From: Dehalococcoidales bacterium
GTDB taxonomy: Bacteria; Chloroflexota; Dehalococcoidia; Dehalococcoidales; UBA5760
Reading direction: 5' to 3'
Length of the DNA: 23,119 nt
Assembly: GCA_028710655.1 (NCBI GenBank)
Contig: JAQTTS010000004.1
Location: 1-23,119 of the forward strand
Below, in pieces: positions 7,825 through 14,954 of this stretch (positions within the stretch are counted from its first letter, which is position 1; every line of letters begins with the position of its first letter). Made by a program: the position numbers and the translations under genes. The notes under the pieces were generated by a model, which saw nothing but the letters and a program-made list of their open reading frames with translations, was not told where the DNA came from and did no database searches.

Positions 7825-8652
7825 TCACAGCCTCTGGCATTGCTCGCAGTAGTAGATACTGCCGCCCAGGTAAGTTTCTTTCCTGACCGTGTTTCCACAG
7901 ACCGGACAGGGTTTGCCGGCAGTGTTCTTGCATAGAATAGTTTTATAGCCCCCGGGGCATCCGAACAAATTCTGTTCGGTATCCCTACCTCCGTGGGCTA
8001 CCATCATGGAGATAGTAGTTTTTACAGAATCAAAAATGGCATCTTTATCGGTATCGGAAAGCGTGCTTACCTTTTTCTTCGGATGCATTCCTGCGTTGAA
8101 CAAGATATCCTGCAAGATACCGTTACCGAGCCCGGGGATTCTCTGCTCAGTGGCCAGAAAGGCCTTCAAGCTTAATTTCTGGATTTCATCGGCGCAAATC
8201 ATACGGCTGAAATATACCCTGTCGAATATTGTAGTGAGCGGGGGCGGTTTTTCTCGAGCAGCTTTGTAATAGGGATTATCCAGTTCTCCGTTAAAGAATG
8301 CTCCCAGTCCGCCATACATTTGAATCGAGGCGCTTATGGCAGAATGGTCGTCGAACTGAAGTAAAAGCTGGTGCTTGGTGGGATGCGGCTCGTTTTTCTC
8401 GTGAAACCTGATTGCGACACCCTCTCCGAACAGGATGTTGGCCTTTTCAACCCTTATCTCTACCATACCGCCAAACGGACTGGCTTTGCCTACCGTCCTG
8501 CCGACAAGCAGGTCCGAATATTTCGGCGGTTCTCCGTAGTACCAGCCTAATTTATGAGGGGTATGTGCTGCCACGACACCGGCAATGCGCTTCCCGGAAA
8601 TGGTATCGTTAATTTGACCGGCGAGGTTTACCGCTTCGGGTAGTTCAATCAC
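7825..8652 (-). CDS. atypical Fpg/Nei-like (H2TH) protein lacking the catalytic proline
   Basis: 275 residues with the Fpg/Nei architecture. There is an N-terminal domain beginning MIELPEA, a helix-two-turn-helix region with PGLGNGILQDILF and AGMHP, and a C-terminal zinc finger CPVC-x16-CEQC with the normal C-x2-C-x16-C-x2-C spacing. Active Fpg and Nei begin MPELPE or MPEGPE, and Pro1 (after Met removal) is the nucleophile; here it is Ile. By-eye alignment also puts Met where Fpg has its Lys of the RRAKYLL segment, and Gly where the zinc-finger Arg stands. The acidic residue of ELPE and the Asn of GLGN are kept. It may bind damaged DNA without base excision or use different chemistry. The start is GTG at 8652 with GGAG 8 bases ahead. 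It lies upstream of the TRAP gene, which has its own promoter. Confidence 0.85.
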   Translation of the reverse strand: MIELPEAVNLAGQINDTISGKRIAGVVAAHTPHKLGWYYGEPPKYSDLLVGRTVGKASPFGGMVEIRVEKANILFGEGVAIRFHEKNEPHPTKHQLLLQFDDHSAISASIQMYGGLGAFFNGELDNPYYKAAREKPPPLTTIFDRVYFSRMICADEIQKLSLKAFLATEQRIPGLGNGILQDILFNAGMHPKKKVSTLSDTDKDAIFDSVKTTISMMVAHGGRDTEQNLFGCPGGYKTILCKNTAGKPCPVCGNTVRKETYLGGSIYYCEQCQRL

Positions 8653-8929
8653 GATAATAACTCCATGCTGCTTTTACCGGGCCTATTCTACAACACTCAA
8701 TGTCTGAGGACAAGAGGCCAGTTTTCCTTTGCCGTATTCAGACTCTTTCAAAGATTGATTATTATCCAGTAATCTGCCAGTAAAGGCGGTCTACTTTTTG
8801 GTGAGCGGAGTACTATTGACATTGTTAGAATGCGAGCCTAGAATAAATGATACGGGACGTAATTTTGTGCGGGTCGGGTTTTGTCAGCCGGTCTATCCTG
8901 TTTTAGTGCAACCGGTAATAAGGAGTAAA
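8653..8929. other. intergenic stretch upstream of the Fpg-like gene
   Basis: About 280 bases between the divergent starts of the Fpg-like gene (8652) and the weak plus-strand ORF. I see no repeat or hairpin of note and no confident promoter. The open frame to the right extends back to TTG at 8798, but no ribosome site supports that start. If the weak ORF is not a gene, the empty region extends to 9409. Confidence 0.4.
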
Positions 8930-9340
8930 GTGGGTAGGTGGGCTGAGGTTCTGTTCGTTACGATGCTGGTGTTGAGCGTTGTCTTTGCCAGGCAGGCAGA
9001 AGCGATGGTCAATCAAGGTCCGGGGTCAACGAATTTGGCTGTGCCTCTCTCGGTATCCAAACCGGTTCAATCGGATATTTTAGCTGTAAACCCGATGCCA
9101 AGTACTCCCCTCAAAATACCATCGTACATGGTTGCTGACTATCCTCAAGAGTCATTCTTTATACGTTTTACCCAGCATCAAAGAAAACTTGTTACCTGTA
9201 ATAATGGGTACAGCTTGTTTCTAGTGAAGTCGAGCAGCGGGGCTGTATTACAGGATGGGCGAGCCAAACCGTCGTTTGTCGCCCCGTTGTTAAGAAGCTT
9301 CGACTCTTTTTCTCCGCCCGGCCTTATCATGCGCTTATGA
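8930..9340 (+). CDS. possible small exported hypothetical protein
   Basis: A weak candidate of 136 codons. From GTG at 8930, preceded by AGGAG only about 4 bases away, the protein starts VGRWAEVLFVTMLVLSVVF and continues to ARQAEA, which looks like a signal peptide with an AxA-type cleavage site near residues 23-26. The remainder is Pro/Ser-rich with no motif I know, and the gene ends in TGA 69 bases before the next gene. The frame is open back to TTG 8798, but residues before 8930 look non-coding. Codon usage and the lack of a recognisable family leave this doubtful. Confidence 0.32.
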   Translation: MGRWAEVLFVTMLVLSVVFARQAEAMVNQGPGSTNLAVPLSVSKPVQSDILAVNPMPSTPLKIPSYMVADYPQESFFIRFTQHQRKLVTCNNGYSLFLVKSSSGAVLQDGRAKPSFVAPLLRSFDSFSPPGLIMRL

Positions 9341-9409
9341 TTGGTGGGAGGGTCCTGTTCTCGATTGGTACATTCCCATCGAAAAATATGCCTGATAAGG
9401 AGATTAGTG

Positions 9410-9715
9410 ATGTTCGGAATGAAAGCAAAGGAAAAGGAGAAGGGAACTTCACCGAAAGATATTATGGCGGGCGAAATCGAGCATCTGGCCCCCGGCCAGT
9501 CTCTCTGTTACAAACTGCCGCCGATATACGGTGATGACTTAGTGGTTGTTAAGCTGAATCCCAATTATCCCGGTAAGGGCAAGAAGTATCTGGTGTGTTC
9601 CGAGAGCATTATCGATGGCAAGCCGAGCGGAAAGGTTGTGACCGGCTGGGATTCTGACAAGACCAGTTATATCGCCGGTTGGATTATCGAACGTCTTGGT
9701 GTGCCATTTCCTTAG
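9410..9715 (+). CDS. conserved-looking hypothetical protein (101 aa)
   Basis: I do not recognise the family. The start is ATG at 9410 with AAGGAG about 7 bases before it; the open frame extends to 9341 but the extra residues have no ribosome site. The N-terminus MFGMKAKEKEKGTSPKDIM is charged and probably disordered. The rest looks like a small globular beta-rich domain (SLCYKLPPIYGDDLVVVKLNP, KKYLVCSESIIDGKP, VVTGWDSDKTSYIAGWII) with no signal peptide or membrane segment. It lies among other small plus-strand genes, before the surface-protein gene. Confidence 0.7.
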   Translation: MFGMKAKEKEKGTSPKDIMAGEIEHLAPGQSLCYKLPPIYGDDLVVVKLNPNYPGKGKKYLVCSESIIDGKPSGKVVTGWDSDKTSYIAGWIIERLGVPFP

Positions 9716-9846
9716 CCGGGATTTAATCTAATGACGAGATCATAGTAAGTCGCCAAGGAACCGGTGAGGTTATGTGGTTATGCGAGCGGGTAACCGGCTA
9801 AACTTCATAACTTCATAGATAGATTAGATAGGAGCTAAATGTTATT

Positions 9847-9889
9847 GAAAGCCGAAGGGTAGGCCTTGTGAGTTCTCCCTTCGGCTTTC
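9847..9889 (+). terminator. 13-bp perfect hairpin, terminator or attenuator-like, overlapping a 7-codon ORF
   Basis: GAAAGCCGAAGGG (9847-9859) and CCCTTCGGCTTTC (9877-9889) are exact complements with a 17-base loop. The stem is strong but no T-run follows, so classical intrinsic termination is uncertain. The left arm lies inside a tiny ORF, ATG 9839 to TAG 9862, encoding MLLKAEG and preceded by GGAG. The region 9716-9838 holds only short direct repeats such as ACTTCATA twice near 9805-9820. Confidence 0.55.
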
Positions 9890-9988
9890 CGAAATTAGGC
9901 AAGATAAGCTTAAAACTGTAGGGTAGCGATTAGTTTATAACCCCATCCGGGGAAGCTGTGGTCGTTCTATAAAAGGGGGAGCGTTATC

Positions 9989-10420
9989 ATGCTGATTGAC
10001 GAGATTAGGAGAATCGCTAGCGAAATTCCTGCTGAACTGAAGGAAAAGAAGGGTGTCTTCTCCCTTGAGTTCATTATCGCGGAAAGAAAGGTCATGTTTT
10101 CTAAGAAGAAGCTGACCTACAATGCCAAGTTCCGTATCGATGAGGGCAAAAAGGAGCTGCGTTTTACCGAGATGCTTAAGGAGGCTGGCGACGGCTTCTC
10201 TTCCGGTGATAGCGATATCAGCCCCGGCTTCGGGTTTAAGGCAGAGAGCTATAAGACCGGAGGCGGCCCCAGGGAGGGCAGTATCAAAGAGCAATCCGAT
10301 CTTTTTGGCAAACAATACAGCTATAACTACGACTTCGCCAAGATAAGGACCGCACTTGAGCGAGAAGCTGACAGGGCCGGCTATACCTTCAAGTACCAGT
10401 TGACCGGCATCGGCCTGTAA
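9989..10420 (+). CDS. hypothetical cytoplasmic protein (143 aa)
   Basis: I do not recognise this protein. The start ATG at 9989 has an AAAAGGGGGAG ribosome site about 9 bases before it. The sequence is lysine- and glutamate-rich: an N-terminal helix (MLIDEIRRIASEIPAELKEK), a beta-like section (VFSLEFIIAERKVMF, KLTYNAKFRID, KKELRFTEML), a glycine/serine-rich middle (GDGFSSGDSDISPGFGF), and a C-terminal helix with FAKIRTALEREADRAGY. There is no signal peptide or membrane segment. It lies 125 bases before the surface-protein gene on the same strand and may share its transcript. Confidence 0.72.
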   Translation: MLIDEIRRIASEIPAELKEKKGVFSLEFIIAERKVMFSKKKLTYNAKFRIDEGKKELRFTEMLKEAGDGFSSGDSDISPGFGFKAESYKTGGGPREGSIKEQSDLFGKQYSYNYDFAKIRTALEREADRAGYTFKYQLTGIGL

Positions 10421-10545
10421 CATTAATGGATGGTAAAGATGCCGCCTTTTGGCAGTAGGCGGCTGACTCGGCAATGGTACCGGGTGGACGTAACTTTTAG
10501 CGGAGTCAGGCGTTATAGAATGGTAATAAGAAAAGGGGGATGACA

Positions 10546-12231
10546 GTGAGAAGAAAAAGATTTCTAAAGTTGTTGGGTATGGGTGTGATACTGACGGTGC
10601 TTGTGTCGGTGTTATTGCCTGCTTCACCGGCCTTTGCGGCAGGTATCAGTCTTGACCCAAAGGAGGGCATAATTGGCGATGAGGTTGAGGTGGAAGGGGT
10701 TGATTTTGATCCTATATCCTCCGAGGACCCAGTGGAATATCGATATGTTGATATCTATTTTACGGCGAAAACGACCACGGGCGCGGCTCCTGGAACTTCA
10801 TCCGATATTAATGACGAGATCAGGACCTACATGTTATTGGAAGACGGAGTTCCGGCCGATATCGACGGAGAGTTCACCTTTGAATTCGATGTTCCCGATA
10901 GGCTCAGTGGCGGCACTGTCGATGCCGATGTCCGTGGCGGCAGCTACTACGTCTGCGTTACCTATGAGGATGAGGTTAGAGTCAGGGCGCGGGCAGAGTT
11001 CACCGTTATCGCCGGTGAAATTACGGAATTTGAACCTGACAGCGGCCCGGTTGGAACCGAGGTTACTATCAGCGGCGAGAATTTCGCTGAAAATGAGACT
11101 TTGACCATAATATTTGATGGTAGTGAGATGGACATCATCAGCGGTGACGACGAGACCGATGGCAGCGGTAATTTCGATAACACAACTTTTATCATCCCGC
11201 TCGCTACCGCTGGTGAGCATACCATCAGCGTCAGTGACGAGAGCCTGACCGAGGAAGCATTATTGGAGAATTCGGACGAACCGCCTGTCTTCACCGTAGA
11301 GTCTGCTCTTGACGTTTCTCCGCTAACGGCGCCGCCCGATGATACCGCTACGGTGAGCGGCACAGGATTCGGGAATAAAGCTGATGTTGATATCACTCTT
11401 GGCGACGTACTGGTGGCAACGGCTACAACTGATAATGAGGGCAGCTTCTCGGTCATTTTCACTGTGCCCGACATTACCGAAGGTATCTATGACCTGGTGG
11501 CCATGGACGAGGATGATAATGAAGCAGAGATTCGGTTCACGGTAGAGGTGGGCACGGAAATTATGGTCAACCCGGTGACAAGTGCCGGAGCTCCCGGTTA
11601 TGTCGGACAGAGCGTCACCATCAGCGGTGTCGCCTTTGTCCCTAACTTCAGTGTGACCATTACCTACACCTCTACTCCCGTAGTGGTGGGGACAACTACT
11701 ACCAATGCCGATGGCGATTTCTCTTTTACCTTCAAAGTTCCCAAGAGCCAGGCGGGCGCTCATACCATCTCGGCGAGCGACGGCACCAACTCCCTGCAGT
11801 TGCCTTTCTATGTGGAAGCTAATGTCCCGCCAGTGCCGCAACTCCTTCTTCCTGTGACTGCTACCAAGGCCCCGGCCGCTGCCAGTTTTGACTGGAGCGA
11901 TGTCACCGATGCCAGCGGTGTTACCTATATCCTGGAGGTGGCTATCAGCCAGGACTTCGCTGCCAGCTCTCTGGTCCTGAAGAAGGAAGGGCTGACCGTC
12001 TCGGAATACACCCTGTCCAAGGAGGAATCTCTACCGTCCCGGTCTCTAAAGGAGCCTTACTACTGGCGGGTGATGGCGGTTGATGGTGCTGGTAACGAGG
12101 GCAACTGGACGGATGCCAGCGACTTCGCGGTAGGGTTTTCTATGCCATCTTGGGCGGTGCATGTCTTCTGGGGAATCGGTGTGATTGCGGGTAGCTGCAT
12201 CGGCTATTACCAGGGTAAGCGGCGGGGTTAG
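10546..12231 (+). CDS. exported, membrane-anchored surface protein with Ig-like (IPT/TIG-type) repeats
   Basis: The most likely start is GTG at 10546, six bases after GGGGG; the ATG at 10540 touches that ribosome site and is too close. The product is 561 residues. A signal peptide of about 32 residues ends ASPAFAA. Four related beta-sandwich repeats follow, each opening with a pattern like P.sG..Gt.vtisG..F (for example FEPDSGPVGTEVTISGENF) and closing with a GxFxxxFxVP and a tGxHtIsvsD strand. Then comes a fibronectin-III-like domain (SFDWSDV, YILEVAIS, YYWRVMAVDGAGNEGNW). A membrane helix (WAVHVFWGIGVIAGSCIGYY) and a basic tail QGKRRG end the protein, predicting an anchor with the repeats outside. 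It is strongly acidic and probably structural, adhesive or ligand-binding; the binding partner is unknown. Confidence 0.85.
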   Translation: MRRKRFLKLLGMGVILTVLVSVLLPASPAFAAGISLDPKEGIIGDEVEVEGVDFDPISSEDPVEYRYVDIYFTAKTTTGAAPGTSSDINDEIRTYMLLEDGVPADIDGEFTFEFDVPDRLSGGTVDADVRGGSYYVCVTYEDEVRVRARAEFTVIAGEITEFEPDSGPVGTEVTISGENFAENETLTIIFDGSEMDIISGDDETDGSGNFDNTTFIIPLATAGEHTISVSDESLTEEALLENSDEPPVFTVESALDVSPLTAPPDDTATVSGTGFGNKADVDITLGDVLVATATTDNEGSFSVIFTVPDITEGIYDLVAMDEDDNEAEIRFTVEVGTEIMVNPVTSAGAPGYVGQSVTISGVAFVPNFSVTITYTSTPVVVGTTTTNADGDFSFTFKVPKSQAGAHTISASDGTNSLQLPFYVEANVPPVPQLLLPVTATKAPAAASFDWSDVTDASGVTYILEVAISQDFAASSLVLKKEGLTVSEYTLSKEESLPSRSLKEPYYWRVMAVDGAGNEGNWTDASDFAVGFSMPSWAVHVFWGIGVIAGSCIGYYQGKRRG

Positions 12232-12329
12232 ACCATATTGAAAATAATACGGAATGAAAATCGTTCGGGTTAGTATGACTGGGAGATTATAATCCAATAA
12301 ATCCTAGAGGGCAACCTCTTGTCAGTAAC

Positions 12330-12367
12330 TACAGGGAGCACCTGGAGATTCCGGGATGCTCCCTGTA
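12330..12367. terminator. 11-bp hairpin between convergent genes
   Basis: TACAGGGAGCA (12330-12340) and TGCTCCCTGTA (12357-12367) form a perfect 11-bp stem with a 16-base loop. It sits 11 bases from the stop of the ArsB/NhaD-like gene and about 100 bases after the surface-protein gene, so it can end transcription from both sides. On the plus strand it is followed by the T-rich TCGTTGTTGT. A smaller AGAGG/CCTCT hairpin lies just before it at 12306-12319. Confidence 0.68.
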
Positions 12368-12378
12368 TCGTTGTTGTG

Positions 12379-13740
12379 CTATACATATCTCGTTACTAAC
12401 ATCAGCATACAGATGGCCAGTACTATTATTGTAATGGGCAAGCTGTATTTGAGGAATCTGCCCCAACTCACCCGGTAGCCTGCCTTCTCGGCGATAGCAA
12501 CGCCGACGACATTGGCTGATGCCCCGATTGGAGTAGCATTACCGCCAATATCAGCACCTAGGGCCAAAGGCCAGGCAAGGGAAGGTAGTGCTACTCCGGT
12601 GGCTTGGGATAGCCTGACTATTATCGGAACCATGGTGGCGGCAAATGGAATGTTGTCCACTACAGATGAAGCACATGCTGAACCCCAGAGTATGATGGTG
12701 ATCATGGTAAACGGGTTGCCGCCTGAGGTTGTTCCGATAAAGCCAGCAATAAGATGCAATATGCCGGTTTCCTCAAGCCCGCCAACACAAATAAAGAGGC
12801 CGATAAAGAAAAGCAGGGTTCTCCAATCGACCCCCTTCATAATTGAGGGTGTTTCTTTGCCCATGGCAGTTATAGTAGATAGAGCAGCAATTATGCCGAT
12901 CATCGCCATTGAGAGACCGCTTTGAGCGTGCGTAATAATCAAGAATACTACCGTGATGAAGATAGCCAATTGGATTTTGTAGAGCCGATGGTTGATAATG
13001 GCGTCTTGGGGTTTCAGTTGTGTCTCTGCAGCGTTAGCTGAGATAACTGCAGTATGAGCGTAATCACGGCGGAGGCGCCAGTAGAAGTAGCCTACGGCTG
13101 CTGCCATACCTGTCCAGGCAATGGGTCCGGTATTAACTACGAAGTCGTTAAAGGTATAGCCGAGACTGGTCCCGATTATGATGTTGGGGGGGTCCCCTGC
13201 CATAGTAGCACTGCCGCCAACGTTAGCTGCGAAGATCGTGGCAATAATCAGCGGAACAGGATCAAATTTTAATATGCGTGCCAGCTCGATGATCACCGAT
13301 GCCATAAAGAGCAATACGGTGATACTGTCAATAAACATTGACATTACACCAGCCAGCAGCATGAAGACAATAGAGATGGGGATGATACGATAGTTAACCA
13401 AACGGGCAGTATAGAGACAAAGCCAGCGGAAGAAGCCTACTTTTCTTAGTCCTTCTACCAGTACCATCATCCCGCCGATGAAGAAAATAGTCTGCCAGTT
13501 GACGCCGTGGGCCATTATGGGTTCATGTCCGGCTATCCAGAAGGTAGGACGACCAATCTCGGCGAAGTTAAGCACGCCGATGGCAGTATCAGGACTTCTC
13601 AGAATACCGAGAAATACGACGAGAATGGTGAGGGCGGCTCCGATAAGTACCGGGATGAAGCGTTGTACCTTACCGATGATAAGAAAGGTAAATACTCCAA
13701 TGAAGATGCAGAGTGTAACAATTTGGCTCGGATCAAGCAT
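12379..13740 (-). CDS. ArsB/NhaD-type anion or Na+/H+ transporter (ion transporter superfamily)
   Basis: 453 residues, almost entirely hydrophobic, with about 11-12 membrane segments. The family's two inverted-repeat signature loops are present: GGSATMAGDPPNIIIGTS at 175-192 and GGNATPIGASANVVG at 399-413. FIDSITVLLF at 136-145 and VDNIPFAATM at 361-370 are also typical. These features match the arsenite permease ArsB / sodium-proton antiporter NhaD / P-protein group. The sequence alone does not tell arsenite, sodium or organic anion transport apart, and no arsC, arsA or arsR gene is nearby, so arsenite resistance is not supported by context. It starts 49 bases after the universal stress protein gene and is probably co-transcribed with it, which suggests a stress- or energy-linked role. 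Confidence 0.88.
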   Translation of the reverse strand: MLDPSQIVTLCIFIGVFTFLIIGKVQRFIPVLIGAALTILVVFLGILRSPDTAIGVLNFAEIGRPTFWIAGHEPIMAHGVNWQTIFFIGGMMVLVEGLRKVGFFRWLCLYTARLVNYRIIPISIVFMLLAGVMSMFIDSITVLLFMASVIIELARILKFDPVPLIIATIFAANVGGSATMAGDPPNIIIGTSLGYTFNDFVVNTGPIAWTGMAAAVGYFYWRLRRDYAHTAVISANAAETQLKPQDAIINHRLYKIQLAIFITVVFLIITHAQSGLSMAMIGIIAALSTITAMGKETPSIMKGVDWRTLLFFIGLFICVGGLEETGILHLIAGFIGTTSGGNPFTMITIILWGSACASSVVDNIPFAATMVPIIVRLSQATGVALPSLAWPLALGADIGGNATPIGASANVVGVAIAEKAGYRVSWGRFLKYSLPITIIVLAICMLMLVTRYV

Positions 13741-13789
13741 CTATAATCTTAGCTTCTCTCTCATAAGTACGGTAAGGTAATCACCTTCC

Positions 13790-14695
13790 CTATTCATGTG
13801 CGGACAGAATAACATCGCAGCTTGCTTCGGAAGTCCGGACAACCAGTACTGCGACATCTCCCGTATGCAGAATTTTGTCCGTTACGTTACCAAAGACCCA
13901 GCGCCCTACACCCGATCGGCCATGACTTGATATAGTGATGAGGTCAACGCTGTTCTCTTCAGCATATTTCATAATCTGACTGGCGGGATTGCCAAAGTCC
14001 ACTACACTGGAAACGTTGATTCCCTGCTCTTTGATAGGTTGGGCTATGGTATCAAGGTAGCTAATCAGTGTTCTCCGTACCGCTTCATCATCACGGACAG
14101 TGTAATAAATACCGCTCGATCCGATGGATCCCATCGGCTCGAAGACTTCGATCAGGACTATTTCGGCACTCATGATTTTGGCTAATCTTTCTGCGTAACA
14201 TAGTGCTGACTCTCCTGCTTTAGAGCCATCCAGGGGTACCAGAATCTTGCGTATCAGCTTCTTTTGTTCCAACGCGGTGTCACTAGCGGAAGTTCTGATC
14301 AAGAGTACCGGTCTATCGGTTGTCCGTAGTATCTTGGCAGCGATGTGTCCAAGCAGCCATGGTCCCTCACCGGATGAACCACGACTGGCCATCACGATAA
14401 TGCTTATCTTTTCCTTGCTGGCAAAGCCTACGATTTCCAGTGCCGGGTTGCCGACCAGTACCTTAGTTTGCACCTCGTATTGTTCACCTGTCCCCCATTC
14501 CTTGAGCTGATGCCTGAGTTTCTTGGCAACGCTATTTAAATAGGTTTCATATATATTGCTGGCATCGGCTGCGGACTCGGAAACACTTACCAGAGTAATT
14601 CGGGAACCATATATGGTGGCTATCGCGGTGGCATAAGGCATTACTACCTCTGCGGTTTTGGAGCCATCAAGAGGGACTAATATTCTTCTGAACAC
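13790..14695 (-). CDS. tandem-domain universal stress protein (UspA family)
   Basis: 301 residues with two Usp domains, each starting with the hallmark RRILVPLDGSK or RKILVPLDGSKAGE strand. Domain 1 covers about residues 1-145 and domain 2 about 147-290. The nucleotide-loop motifs are ASRGSSGEGPWLLGH in domain 1 and SSHGRSGVGRWVFGN in domain 2. Both deviate from the G-2x-G-9x-G(S/T) pattern at the first Gly and at the last Ser/Thr, so ATP binding is possible but not certain. The start is GTG at 14695 because GGAGG lies 6 bases before it; the longer frame from TTG 14710 begins inside that ribosome site. The gene leads an apparent operon with the ArsB/NhaD-like transporter and has a near-consensus promoter about 100 bases upstream. 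Confidence 0.88.
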   Translation of the reverse strand: MFRRILVPLDGSKTAEVVMPYATAIATIYGSRITLVSVSESAADASNIYETYLNSVAKKLRHQLKEWGTGEQYEVQTKVLVGNPALEIVGFASKEKISIIVMASRGSSGEGPWLLGHIAAKILRTTDRPVLLIRTSASDTALEQKKLIRKILVPLDGSKAGESALCYAERLAKIMSAEIVLIEVFEPMGSIGSSGIYYTVRDDEAVRRTLISYLDTIAQPIKEQGINVSSVVDFGNPASQIMKYAEENSVDLITISSHGRSGVGRWVFGNVTDKILHTGDVAVLVVRTSEASCDVILSAHE

Positions 14696-14804
14696 ATCTA
14701 CCCTCCGCAATTATCGGGTGAGAATATCTTCCCCACGCAAATAGTCGTGAATCTTCGGCCTGTTTGCTGAGAAATAACACGATAACCCTTATGATTGTGA
14801 CTGA

Positions 14805-14833
14805 ATTATATTACGAAGTTATCTCGTTGTAAA
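14805..14833 (-). promoter_or_regulatory. near-consensus promoter for the stress protein-transporter operon
   Basis: On the minus strand TTTACA (14828-14833) and TATAAT (14805-14810) are 17 bases apart, 5 of 6 and 6 of 6 matches. The transcript would start near 14798 and carry a leader of about 100 bases before the GTG at 14695. This is the best promoter by sequence in the window. Confidence 0.62.
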
Positions 14834-14870
14834 GTATGTCGGTTATTAGTATCAATCTCTTCATATAGGG

Positions 14871-14876
14871 TATAAT
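14871..14876 (+). promoter_or_regulatory. possible -10 element for mgsD
   Basis: A perfect TATAAT at 14871-14876, 79 bases before the mgsD ATG, on the plus strand. No recognisable -35 lies 16-18 bases upstream, so it would need an activator or another sigma factor. The leader after it includes a T7 run and an 8-bp palindrome GGACGTCC (14925-14932). Confidence 0.3.
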
Positions 14877-14954
14877 ATCTTTTACGGTTTCATTAGGGGA
14901 CGGACTTTTTTTGTGCATCCATCGGGACGTCCATTGATAAGCTGGGGAAAGTAA

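Noticed and set aside
9935..10627. 230-codon minus-strand ORF opposite the 143-residue gene.
   Set aside because: The plus-strand genes at 9989 and 10546 have good ribosome sites and protein-like sequence. The antisense frame starts inside a signal-peptide coding region and has low-complexity Pro/Ser content.
10962..11841. Overlapping minus-strand ORFs of 170 and 172 codons in the surface-protein gene.
   Set aside because: They arise from the GC-biased, repeat-like coding of the plus strand; the sense protein has a clear signal peptide, repeats and anchor.
14898..14932. GGACG/CGTCC inverted repeat in the mgsD leader.
   Set aside because: Only 5 bp, with a competing local palindrome GGACGTCC. 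Too weak to call a regulatory structure.
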